From positions 1-64,000 of the forward strand of contig JAQVCU010000004.1 in the NCBI GenBank assembly GCA_028689635.1: DNA of 64,000 nt. The letters run 5' to 3'. The translations under genes were made by a program, and so were the position numbers. Source of the stretch: Oscillospiraceae bacterium. GTDB taxonomy: Bacteria > Bacillota > Clostridia > Oscillospirales > Ruminococcaceae. The notes under the pieces were generated by a model. The model was not told where the DNA came from. It searched no databases and saw nothing but the letters and a program-made list of their open reading frames with translations. This document shows, one piece after another, positions 50,103 to 60,115 of the stretch (position 1 is its first letter; the number at the start of each line of letters is the position of its first letter).

Positions 50103-52241
50103 ATGAAACAAGATTACAGCGTGGGGATCGGAAAGGTCCTGCAAAAATCGGGTAAAAAAGGGATGACTGCCCGGGAGATCTCGGTGAAGATGAAAGTGCG
50201 CCGCTTTGAAATGGAAGCGTTTCTGCTGGTGCTGCAAGGAATGGTCAAATCCGGCAAGGTCAAGGAGAAAAAGGGCCGTTACAGCGCCGCCCAGCGCCCG
50301 GCCGGGATCTTGGCGGACGTGGTAAAGGTCACCGAAAAATTTGGCTTTGTCCATCCGCAGGACGCGGATGGGGACGTCTTTATCCCCGGCCGCTTTTTAA
50401 TGGGAGCCCTGCCGGGAGACCGGGTGGAGATCCTGCAGCGCATGGGTCGGGGCAACCTTCCGGAAGGGGAAGTGCTCCGCGTGGTGGAGGCGGCGGATTA
50501 CCGCTTCTCCGGCACCGTTTCTTACGAGGGGGACCGCTGCCTGGTGACGCCGGACGAAGGGGCCCGCTTTGCCATGGCGGTGGGAAAAGGCAAGACCATG
50601 GGCGCCCAGAGCGGCGATAAGGTGTTGGCCCGTATCTCCTACCGGGGAAAGCGGCATTTTGACCACCGTGCGGAAGTGCTGGCCATCTTTGGCAGCGCGC
50701 AAAGCGCTGCCGCCTGTTGCGAAGCTATCGTAGCGGCGGCCGGCGTCCAAAAGGATTTTCCGCCGGAGGCGGCGCAGGAAGCGGCCGCGGCGGCTGCCCG
50801 GGCGATCCCGGATCAGGAACTGCAGCGCCGGCTGGATCTGCGGGGGGAGAGGATTTTTACCATTGACGGGGCGGACAGCAAAGACCTGGATGACGCCATC
50901 TCCCTGGAAAAACACGAAAATGGCTGGCACCTGGGCGTACACATTGCCGACGTCAGCTGGTATGTACGGGAAAACAGCGCCCTGGATCGGGCGGCGTTTG
51001 ACCGGGGAACCTCTGTCTACTATGCCGCTTCGGTGATCCCCATGCTGCCGGTGGAGCTTTCCAACGGGATGTGCTCCTTAAACCCGGGGGAGGATCGCCT
51101 GGCGTTTTCCGCTCTGCTCTCCCTGGATCAAAACGGCAAGCTCGTGGGCTACGATTTTCAAAAAACCGTGATCCGTTCCCGGGTGAAAGGCGTTTACAGC
51201 GAGGTGAACCGCATCCTGGCCGGGGAAGCCGATGAAGCGCTTTTACAAAAATACAGCGGCCTTACGTCCATGATCGCGGAGATGAAGGAGCTGGCGGATA
51301 TCCTTACGGCGCGGCGCTTTGCCCGCGGTGGGCTAAACCTTGAATCCACAGAATCCAAGATCCTTGTGGGGCCGGACGGCGTGGTATCCGATATCCTTCC
51401 CCGGGTCAGCGGCCCGGCGGAGGGGATGATCGAAGAATTTATGCTTACCGCCAACGAGGCGGCCGCCACCTTTGGGGTGGAGAAAAAGCTTCCCTTCCTG
51501 TTCCGTGTCCATGAGGATCCGCCCACCGAAAAGGTGGAACGGCTTTCGGAACTGCTGAAAGCTTTGGGCCTGGACGCAGGGGAGATCCGCCCCGGCGTGG
51601 AGAACAAAGCCCTGTGCCGGGTGCTGGAAAACGCCAGAAATACCCCCTATGCCCAGATCGTCAACCAGCAGCTGCTTCGGTCCATGGCCAAGGCAAAATA
51701 CGAGGCGGTGCACAAAGGGCATTTTGGATTGGTGCTGGAAAATTATTCCCACTTTACCTCCCCCATCCGCCGTTATCCCGATCTGGCTATCCACCGCATT
51801 ATGTCGGCGGCTTTGGCCGGGGTACCCCTGGAAAAGTTGGAGCAGAAATATCGGGAATTTGTGGGGAAAGCGGCGCTGCAATCCAGCGAACGGGAGCAGC
51901 GCGCCATGAACGTGGAGCGGGACTGTGAGGACTGCTACAAAGCGGAATATATGCGCCAGCATGTGGGCGAGGAATTTGACGGAGTGGTCTCTTCGGTGGC
52001 CCCCCACGGCGTTTATGTGGAGCTGCCTAACACGGTGGAGGGCATGATCCGGCGGGAGCTGTTGCCTGGCGGCGCCTTTGAGTATGACGGCAAGCTGGAA
52101 ATGAAGGATTCCCTTTCCGGCAGGACATATCGCGTGGGCGACCAGGCCCGCGTCAAGGTGGCGAGGGCGGACGTCTCCGGCGGCGAAGTGGATTTCATCA
52201 TCGCAGGCGAGGAACCCGGAGCTTCTGCCGCCGGAAAATAA
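50103..52241 (+). CDS. rnr: Ribonuclease R
   Basis: TIDGADSKDLDDAISLEKHENGWHLGVHIADVSWYV RNB domain; C-terminal S1 domain (GEEFDGVVSSVAPHGVYVEL). Confidence 0.96.
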   Translation: MKQDYSVGIGKVLQKSGKKGMTAREISVKMKVRRFEMEAFLLVLQGMVKSGKVKEKKGRYSAAQRPAGILADVVKVTEKFGFVHPQDADGDVFIPGRFLMGALPGDRVEILQRMGRGNLPEGEVLRVVEAADYRFSGTVSYEGDRCLVTPDEGARFAMAVGKGKTMGAQSGDKVLARISYRGKRHFDHRAEVLAIFGSAQSAAACCEAIVAAAGVQKDFPPEAAQEAAAAAARAIPDQELQRRLDLRGERIFTIDGADSKDLDDAISLEKHENGWHLGVHIADVSWYVRENSALDRAAFDRGTSVYYAASVIPMLPVELSNGMCSLNPGEDRLAFSALLSLDQNGKLVGYDFQKTVIRSRVKGVYSEVNRILAGEADEALLQKYSGLTSMIAEMKELADILTARRFARGGLNLESTESKILVGPDGVVSDILPRVSGPAEGMIEEFMLTANEAAATFGVEKKLPFLFRVHEDPPTEKVERLSELLKALGLDAGEIRPGVENKALCRVLENARNTPYAQIVNQQLLRSMAKAKYEAVHKGHFGLVLENYSHFTSPIRRYPDLAIHRIMSAALAGVPLEKLEQKYREFVGKAALQSSEREQRAMNVERDCEDCYKAEYMRQHVGEEFDGVVSSVAPHGVYVELPNTVEGMIRRELLPGGAFEYDGKLEMKDSLSGRTYRVGDQARVKVARADVSGGEVDFIIAGEEPGASAAGK

Positions 52242-52356
52242 GATCAGATCCAAAAGCGCCCTTCCATGGCGGAAGGGCGCCTTTTCTTTTGCCCCGGCGC
52301 ATATTCTCCAGCATATCGTCCCATGCTTTTGGCATAGAAATACAGGGAAAGGCGGA

Positions 52357-52623
52357 ATGCACATGGAAGGAATCCTCAAGGGCATCCGCGTCCTCGCGGG
52401 GGAAACGGCGAAGGACGAAGAATGCGGCGAGCTGATCCGGGAGCTGCATCGGGTCAAGAACAGGCTGGATACCGTCAATCGAAATTTTGATATGACGGCC
52501 GACGAGGATCTGCTGGAGAGCTATATTTACGAGCTGAACGCTCTGTTGGCCCGGTACCGGTACCTTTTGCGCACCGCCCGGGAAAAAAGAGCGAAAAGCG
52601 ATCTGCGCGGGATCCTGCGATAA
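52357..52623 (+). CDS. DUF2508 family protein
   Basis: IRELHRVKNRLDTVNRNFDMTADEDLLESYIYELNALLARYRYLLRTAREK; adjacent to bofA-like ORF. Confidence 0.75.
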   Translation: MHMEGILKGIRVLAGETAKDEECGELIRELHRVKNRLDTVNRNFDMTADEDLLESYIYELNALLARYRYLLRTAREKRAKSDLRGILR

Positions 52624-52644
52624 TGGGAAAGGAGTGGGGAAAAG

Positions 52645-52893
52645 ATGCAGACGGTGCTGGCCTGGCTTTTGGGGGCGGCGATGGCCCTTGTCTATCTGCG
52701 CAGCGGCCATCCCCTGCGGGCGCTGCTGGGAAGCGCCGTTTCCGGCGCTGCGTGTCTGTGGCTGGTGCGGATCACGTCGGCGATCACCGGCGTCACCTTG
52801 GCGCTTAACGGGGCGTCCCTGTTTTCTGCGGCTTTTTTGGGCGCGCCGGGGGTGGCTGCCCTGGCGCTGGTGCGCGGCCTGTGGCGGATATAA
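52645..52893 (+). CDS. Pro-sigmaK processing inhibitor BofA family protein
   Basis: Small hydrophobic ORF; ITGVTLALNGASLFSAAFLGAPGVAALALVRGL pattern of BofA. Confidence 0.75.
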   Translation: MQTVLAWLLGAAMALVYLRSGHPLRALLGSAVSGAACLWLVRITSAITGVTLALNGASLFSAAFLGAPGVAALALVRGLWRI

Positions 52894-52937
52894 AGAGCGG
52901 CGGGACTGTTTTCCCCCGCCGGGCGTTTGGAGAACGC

Positions 52938-52967
52938 AAAAAGAGGAGGCGAAAGCCTCCTCTTTTG
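52938..52967. terminator. Shared terminator between bofA (+) and rnpB (-)
   Basis: AAAAAGAGGAGGCGAAAGCCTCCTCTTTT. Confidence 0.75.
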
Positions 52968-53318
52968 CACGACCAGACATATAAGCCGAGTTCTGTATTT
53001 GACAACAATCTTTCTAAGCCGCAGGTCGCCCCACGGCTTCAGCCACCTGATCGGGAACGCACCGGGCCGATGCTGTATGTTCCCATTGCGGTGTTGCTTC
53101 GGATAGGGTTTACACAGCCGCATGGTCTCCCATGCGCTGGTGAGCTCTTACCTCACCTTTCCACCCTTGCCGGGAGAACCCGGCGGTTTCTTTCTGTTGC
53201 ACTTTCCCTGGAGTCGCCTCCGGCTGCCGTTAGCAGTTATCCTTGCCCTGCGAAGCCCGGACTTTCCTCACGCACGGCCTTTCGGCACTGTGCCCGCTGC
53301 TGTCTTGCCTGCTCGCAG
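52968..53318 (-). ncRNA. rnpB: RNase P RNA (bacterial type A-like)
   Basis: Minus strand contains GAGGAAAGTCCGGGCTTCGCAGGGCAAGGATAACTGCTAACGGC, GGGTAAACCCTATCCGAAGCAA-like core, and 3' ACAGAACTCGGCTTAT; -10 box TATAAT at 53324-53329 (minus). Confidence 0.95.
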
Positions 53319-53437
53319 GGTCTATTATAGCAGGATTTTTTGCAAAAGTACAGGGCGCGCCGCGGGAAAAGCTTTCGGGCGGCTTGCGCGGCGGGGCGGG
53401 GTGTGATAGGATAATGAAAAAGAAAGGCGGCGACGAT

Positions 53438-53689
53438 ATGCTGGAATATAGGTATGACACTCAGCTTTTGATCGAGGGCAAAGGTTTGGATGAGGACGCA
53501 GTGAACGATTATTTCCAGGCCCATTTCCAGGGGGACTGCCTTCTGGCGGTGGGGGACGAGGAACTGATCAAGATCCATTATCACACCAACGAGCCGTGGA
53601 AGGTGTTGGAATATTGCGCTTCTTTGGGAGAGATCCACGACATTGTGGTGGAGGATATGGACCGGCAGGCCCGCGGCCTGAAAGGCTAA
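53438..53689 (+). CDS. Small DAK-associated protein (kinase to dihydroxyacetone kinase-like)
   Basis: MLEYRYDTQLLIEGKGLDEDAVNDYFQAHFQGDCLLAVGDEELIKIHYHTNEPWKVLEYCASLGEIHDIVVEDMDRQ; resembles the segment FTYCTEFIVEK...CHVHTNNPGKALEEAIRYGML in the 11297-12955 protein. Confidence 0.75.
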   Translation: MLEYRYDTQLLIEGKGLDEDAVNDYFQAHFQGDCLLAVGDEELIKIHYHTNEPWKVLEYCASLGEIHDIVVEDMDRQARGLKG

Positions 53690-53741
53690 AGCGGGGCGCA
53701 GAGCGAAAAAAAGAGGGCCAAAAGGCCCTCTTTTTTTTGGT

Positions 53742-54938
53742 TCAATAGGGCAGATCCACATCCGGGAGGATACCGGCCAGGCAGGCGATGACAACACCGT
53801 AGTTGGACATGGGGACGCCGGCCGCTTTGGCGGCCTCCACGCGTGAAAGCAGATATTTGCGGTTGAACATGCAGCCGCCGCAGTGGATGATCAGGTCGTA
53901 AGGGGAGAGATCCTCGGGAAAATCGGTTCCCGCCACAGTATCCACCCGCAGGCCGGCCCCTACTTTTTTTCGCAGCATATTGGGGATCTTTTCCCGGCCG
54001 ATGTCCTCAGCCAGGGGGGCGTGGGTACAGGCCTCGGCGATCAGCACCCGGGAATTTTCGGTCAGGGCATCGATGGCGGCAGCACTCTCCACAAAATAGG
54101 GAAGATCCCCCTTGTAACCTGCCATCAGCACAGAAAAGGAGGTGAGACGGCTTTCGGCGGGCTTTTTCTCCCACACTGTGCGGAACACCTGGGAATCGGT
54201 GATGATCAGCTTAGGCGGGGCGCTGAGGGAAGCCAGGGACTGCTCCAGCAGATCGGTGGTGGCGCTCATGATCAGGCATTTTTTGTCCAGAAGCTCCCGA
54301 AGCACCTGCACCTGCGGTAGGATTAGCCTGCCTTTGGGGGCCTGGATATCCTGAGGCATGACCAGCAGCACCAGGTCGCCCGGGCCCACCAGGGAACGGG
54401 TGATGCTTTCGCTTTCAAAATCCTCTGGGATCGCGCGGATCAAAGCCTCCCGGATGCTGTTGACCCCGGAGCCGGTGAGGGCGCTGGCGGGGATGGCCTC
54501 CAGCCCCAGCTTTTCCCGGATATCGGCGCAGAGCGGGCCGCAGCCGTCGGAGAGATCCGCTTTGTTGACCACTGCCACCACTGGGATCCTGGCGGCTTTG
54601 AGACGGCGGGCCCAGGAAAGCTCTTGTTCCGTCACGGCGTCATAGAACAACAGCAGGGCGACATCGGTTTTTTCCAGGGCCTTTTCCGTCTGGATCACCC
54701 GCAAGGCGCCAAGGGCGCCTTCGTCGTCAAACCCGGCGGTATCGATGAATACGCAGGGGCCGATGCCGTGGATCTCCATGGATTTATACACCGGGTCGGT
54801 GGTGGTGCCGGCAACCTCCGAAACAACGGCCACAGGCTGCCCGGTAAGGGCGTTGATGAGGGAGGATTTTCCGCTGTTGCGCCGGCCGAAGATACCGATG
54901 TGGAGGCGGTTGGAACGCGGAGTGTCTTGTAAACTCAT
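53742..54938 (-). CDS. hydF: [FeFe]-hydrogenase H-cluster maturation GTPase HydF
   Basis: GIFGRRNSGKSSLINALTGQPVAVVSEVAGTTTDPVYKSMEI, C-terminal IIHCGGCMFNRKYLLSR and EACTHAPLAEDIGREKIP cluster ligands. Confidence 0.96.
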   Translation of the reverse strand: MSLQDTPRSNRLHIGIFGRRNSGKSSLINALTGQPVAVVSEVAGTTTDPVYKSMEIHGIGPCVFIDTAGFDDEGALGALRVIQTEKALEKTDVALLLFYDAVTEQELSWARRLKAARIPVVAVVNKADLSDGCGPLCADIREKLGLEAIPASALTGSGVNSIREALIRAIPEDFESESITRSLVGPGDLVLLVMPQDIQAPKGRLILPQVQVLRELLDKKCLIMSATTDLLEQSLASLSAPPKLIITDSQVFRTVWEKKPAESRLTSFSVLMAGYKGDLPYFVESAAAIDALTENSRVLIAEACTHAPLAEDIGREKIPNMLRKKVGAGLRVDTVAGTDFPEDLSPYDLIIHCGGCMFNRKYLLSRVEAAKAAGVPMSNYGVVIACLAGILPDVDLPY

Positions 54939-55011
54939 GATGGGATTCTCCTTCTTTTTACAAAAAAAGGCAGCCGTCCTGCGGCTGCCTTCATTGGCGA
55001 GATGCAAACGC

Positions 55012-55737
55012 TTAGTCTTTCAGGGGGCAACCATTGCCATCCACGCTGATGGAGCCGGTGAGAAGCATAACGCCCTCCACAATGCCCCAGATCTGGACGC
55101 CGATGGTGGCGATGCCACAGCTGATGATGCCGCCGATGAGGGAAACACACAGCTGGGTAACAGCCTTGCCGGTATAACCAAGGTAGAAATTATGGATGCC
55201 AAGGCTTCCCAGGAAAAAGGCCAAAAGGCCGGCGGCAAGCTTGGATTTCTGAGTGGGAGCGGCATAGCCGGGCGCCTGCTGAGGCGGCATGGTCTGATAA
55301 GGAGGCATCGCCTGCTGAGGCGGCACGGTCTGATAAGGCGGCGTCGCCTGCTGAGGGGGCATGGTCTGATAAGGCGGTACGGCCTGATAAGGCGGCACAG
55401 TCTGCTGGGGCGGCATGGTCTGCTGAGGAGCGGCGGCTTCGACGGGAGCAGCAGCCTCGACAGGAGCAGCTGCTTCAACGGGAGCGGCTACTTCGGCAGG
55501 AGCGGCGGCTTCAACAGGAGCAGCGGCTTCAGCAGGAGCGGCTACTTCGACGGGAGCGGCGGCTTCCTGTACTGGCGCTGCCACGGCGGCGCCGCAGGTC
55601 ACGCAGTATACGGCGTCAGGAGCGGTAGACGCGCCGCAGTTGGGGCAAAACTGGCTGCCATTTCCAGCAGGGGCGCCGCAGCCGGAGCATACGGAAGAAT
55701 CGGGCGGAAGCTCTTTTCCGCATTGTCTGCAAAACAT
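55012..55737 (-). CDS. Double zinc-ribbon, low-complexity, TM2-domain membrane protein
   Basis: MFCRQCGKELPPDSSVCSGCG, FCPNCGASTAPDAVYCVTCG, (VEAAAP)n and (PPYQTMPPQQ)n repeats, TM2 region AFFLGSLGIHNFYLGYTGKAVTQLCVSLIGG. Confidence 0.88.
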   Translation of the reverse strand: MFCRQCGKELPPDSSVCSGCGAPAGNGSQFCPNCGASTAPDAVYCVTCGAAVAAPVQEAAAPVEVAAPAEAAAPVEAAAPAEVAAPVEAAAPVEAAAPVEAAAPQQTMPPQQTVPPYQAVPPYQTMPPQQATPPYQTVPPQQAMPPYQTMPPQQAPGYAAPTQKSKLAAGLLAFFLGSLGIHNFYLGYTGKAVTQLCVSLIGGIISCGIATIGVQIWGIVEGVMLLTGSISVDGNGCPLKD

Positions 55738-55920
55738 AAAAAATCCCTCTCTTTGTGGCGGAATGCCGTTTGGCGGCCCCGCTTTATAATTACGCCCCGC
55801 CGGTGGCATGGGCGGCCCAATGAAGCCATATTGGCAGCGCCATGAGATAGAGGACGCAGATCGACCGAAATGGGAATAAAAGTAGAAAACGGTTACCATA
55901 AGGATAGCGCTATGATAAAT

Positions 55921-56024
55921 ATGACAGCATGAGCGCGAAGCGCAAATGGTATCGTTGGCCATGCCCGTAGGGCGGCCATAAAAATCGAGTACAATAACCG
56001 TATTGTAGTTATTATAGCACAGTT
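55921..56024 (-). repeat. Dispersed multi-hairpin repeat, copy 2
   Basis: Minus strand: TGCTATAATAACTACAATACGGTTATTGTACTCGATTTTTATGGCCGCCCTACGGGCATGGCCAACGATACCATTTGCGCTTCGCGCTCATG. Confidence 0.85.
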
Positions 56025-56324
56025 TAAAATGAAAGAAAGAAAATTTTTTTGAATTCTTGTAAAAATAAATGTTTTTATCAGATAAAATAAGTTTTTTTCT
56101 GTGAAAAGAAACAATTGCTTTGGATTATCAGCAAAAAAACGGAAAAATTTTCAGAAAACAGGTTTTTATCCGAATTTTCTATTGAAAAATGCGGTAAAAG
56201 CATTTATAATTTAACACGAAACCGCGCAAAAGCGAAAAGGGACCTCTCTGATTTTGGGGAGCGGTTCCGCCACCGATTTTATCCGCACACAATGACGTGG
56301 GCTTGGGCGCGCAGGACTAAATAA

Positions 56325-57704
<1,380 letters not shown>

Positions 57705-57764
57705 TCTCAATAGGCTGCGATAAAAACAAAGCGGGGTCGACGATTCCGCAATGAGAATATTTTT

Positions 57765-57820
57765 CGCATAAAAAGCGATGGAGATGACATGAAGATCATC
57801 CCCATCGCTTTTGTTTGCGT
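57765..57820 (-). terminator. Terminator downstream of interrupted GNAT gene
   Basis: AAAAGCGATGG(A/G)GATGA...TCATC(C/T)CCATCGCTTTT. Confidence 0.65.
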
Positions 57821-57829
57821 TTCTTCGCG

Positions 57830-58799
57830 CGCTTTTGCGCCTTCCTTCAAAATCAGGCGCTATATGCCGTTCCTTCCCAGTTCTGATCCAAAAGGAGCCC
57901 TCTGTATCGGGCAAAAAACCGATGGAAGCATAAAACCGCTGGCCGGAACCCACAATGGCATATTGCGCGCCCTGTCTTTGCGCTTCGCGCAGCCCTGCGA
58001 ACACGGCCGCCCGGCCAAAGCCCTGCCTGCGATGATCCGGAACGGTGCAGACGGGTTCAACCACGGCGAAGGGAGATCGTTTGTCATACCACATTCCACA
58101 ATGGGCAACGTAATCTCCCCCGGGCCCTTTGACCGAAAGCTTCAGGCTCAGATCGACATATTCCCGCTCAAAAGCGCTCCGCGCCTCTTTTTCATCCTGA
58201 TCGGAAAACCGAAAGGTTTCTCCCTTTTCCTCATGCCCAAATCCGCGGAACAGACAAAAGCGATATCGCCCATATTCGCGCTCGTCCTGCTAAGAGACGA
58301 TTTGATATCCTGCTTCCCGATGAGTTTGATCCAACAGGTCTGATTCCTCTAAGGGGCAGCGTCTCAGATCAAAAGCCGCGACAGGTTCTTTTTGATTCGT
58401 TTTAGAAAACCCCATTTTGCAAGCGGCTTTTTGCAGCCCTAAATTCTCATCATTTATGAAAAGGCGCAGCGGCTTACCGCCGTCGTTTGCCATGTGCCCG
58501 CAGGCGCATCCGATCATTTCTTCATACAGCGTTTCATATCCGCGGGCCGCAATCAAAAAGATATCGCTCAATGCCGTGTCAAACAGGGCTGTGGCGACGA
58601 CCGCCTGACCCTCTTCCCATATGCCGATCCTGCACAGATTCCCCTCTTCCAAATAAGGCCTGTGGGTGATCATCCAATCAAGCCGCGCATAAGAAAAATT
58701 TTTCTCCTGACAGATTGTCAGGAAATCGTGCAATTTTCGATAATCTTCGGATACGCCGTAGCCGCCCGAAAAATTTCGAAATTCGATGGCCTTTCGCAT
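57830..58799 (-). pseudogene. Two-domain GNAT acetyltransferase interrupted by an in-frame TAG (58290-58292); 3' end approximate
   Basis: Same-frame reading: ...LLDQTHREAGYQIVS-TAG-QDEREYGRYRFCLFRGFGHEEKGETFRF...YVAHCGMWYDKRSPFAVVEPVCTVPDHRRQGFGRAAVFAGLREAQRQGAQYAIVGSGQRFYASIGFLP. Confidence 0.85.
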
Positions 58800-58921
58800 C
58801 CGTTTCCTCCTGCACATTCCTCTTCGGAAATAAGCTGGCCTCTGTTTTCCTTTATTTTACCCCAATAGGCGATCCCGGGCAATCGTTTCTTTGCCGCAGG
58901 ACAAAAGGGTTTGATTTTTTC

Positions 58922-58950
58922 TTGACAAACGGGAGCGGATACACTATAAT
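58922..58950 (+). promoter_or_regulatory. Sigma-A-like promoter of the ribU leader
   Basis: TTGACA-N17-TATAAT. Confidence 0.8.
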
Positions 58951-58975
58951 AAAGCCGTTCTAAAAAATGTCTGTT

Positions 58976-59096
58976 TCAGGGCGAGGTGGAATTCCTCACC
59001 GGCGGTGTTCAGCCTTTGCTGTAAGTCCGCGAACCGCTTCGGCGGCCGATCTGGTTAAATTCCAGAACCGACGGTATAGTCCGGATGAAAGAAACG
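58976..59096 (+). promoter_or_regulatory. FMN riboswitch (RFN element)
   Basis: AGGGCGAGGTGGAATTCCTCACCGGCGGT...AAGTCCGCGAACC...GATCTGGTTAAATTCCAGAACCGACGGTATAGTCCGGATGAAAGAA. Confidence 0.97.
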
Positions 59097-59117
59097 ACGT
59101 GTTGTTTCAGCACGCAT

Positions 59118-59152
59118 GCGCCCGAAATCTTTGTGGTTTCGGGCGCTTTTTT
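59118..59152 (+). terminator. Riboswitch expression-platform terminator
   Basis: GCGCCCGAAATCTTTGTGGTTTCGGGCGCTTTTTT. Confidence 0.85.
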
Positions 59153-59242
59153 CATTCTTTTGACAGACCTTTTCCAATCGCGCGCTTCGGCGCACAACAG
59201 CGGCGGGAAAGACCGCCGCCCGATTTGATGGAGGTTTTTGCT

Positions 59243-59863
59243 ATGAAAAAGAAACTCGATGTTCGAAAAATGGTCGTCACTGCCATGCTGGCGGCCGTAT
59301 CCACTGTGCTGATGTTTTTCAGCTTCAACGTCCCCCTGATGCCCAGCTTCATTAAGCTCGATTTCTCCGAGCTGCCGGCGCTATTGGCGGCCTTTGCTCT
59401 GGGGCCGGTTTCCGGCGTGGCGGTCTGCCTGATCAAGAACCTGGTCAACGTGATGTTCAGCACCACCGGCGGGGTGGGCGAGCTTTCCAACTTCATTTTG
59501 GGGACGTTGTTCGTCCTTCCGGCGGGCCTGCTTTACCGTTACCGCAAAACGGCGGGGGGCGCGTTGATGGGCTCTCTGCTGGGCGCGCTGATCATGGCGG
59601 GCGTCAGCGTGGTGACCAACTATTTTGTGGTTTACCCCATCTACACCGCGTTTATGCCCATGGAGGCGATCTTGGGGATGTATCAGGCCATTAACCACAA
59701 CGTAAGCTCCCTTTGGGACGCGCTTTTGTGGTTCAACATGCCCTTTACCTTTATCAAGGGCCTTTGCAGCGTGGCTATGTGCTTTGCGATCTATAAACCG
59801 CTTTCCCCGATCCTGAAAGGCGCCTCCCGCAAAACCGGCAAAGAAAAAGCGGCCCAGGCTTGA
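59243..59863 (+). CDS. ribU: Riboflavin ECF transporter S component RibU
   Basis: ECF S-component membrane pattern (VVTAMLAAVSTVLMFF...IKLDFSELPALLAAFALGPVSGVAVCLIKNLVN) directly behind an FMN riboswitch. Confidence 0.9.
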   Translation: MKKKLDVRKMVVTAMLAAVSTVLMFFSFNVPLMPSFIKLDFSELPALLAAFALGPVSGVAVCLIKNLVNVMFSTTGGVGELSNFILGTLFVLPAGLLYRYRKTAGGALMGSLLGALIMAGVSVVTNYFVVYPIYTAFMPMEAILGMYQAINHNVSSLWDALLWFNMPFTFIKGLCSVAMCFAIYKPLSPILKGASRKTGKEKAAQA

Positions 59864-59888
59864 CAATTTTCTCTAAATACAGTATTAT
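59860..59888 (+). promoter_or_regulatory. Sigma-A-like promoter of the metK leader
   Basis: TTGACA-N17-TATTAT. Confidence 0.75.
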
Positions 59889-59921
59889 ATTAGGCACTGT
59901 ATATCACAATTGAATACACCC

Positions 59922-60030
59922 CTTATCAAGAGCGGCGGAGGGAACAGGCCCTGTGAAGCCCGGCAACCTGTCGGCTGTATGAATCAGCCGGGAAGGTGCC
60001 AAATCCTGCGGGAGTACCGAGAGATGAGGA
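59922..60030 (+). promoter_or_regulatory. SAM-I riboswitch (S-box)
   Basis: CTTATCAAGAGCGGCGGAGGGAACAGGCCCTGTGAAGCCCGGCAACC...GGTGCCAAATCCTGC...GAGAGATGAGG. Confidence 0.97.
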
Positions 60031-60037
60031 ATTTCAT

Positions 60038-60072
60038 AAATGCTCGGGCTGTCGGCCCGGGCATTTTCTTTT
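60038..60072 (+). terminator. S-box terminator
   Basis: AAATGCTCGGGCTGTCGGCCCGGGCATTTTCTTTT. Confidence 0.8.
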
Positions 60073-60115
60073 GCAAGGGCCGTCCATGGGCGACAAGAAA
60101 ATGGAGGTAGAAAAA

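Noticed and set aside
52881-53406. ORFs 52881-53330, 53122-53406 and 52692-53123
   Set aside because: They overlap the RNase P RNA gene; not coding.
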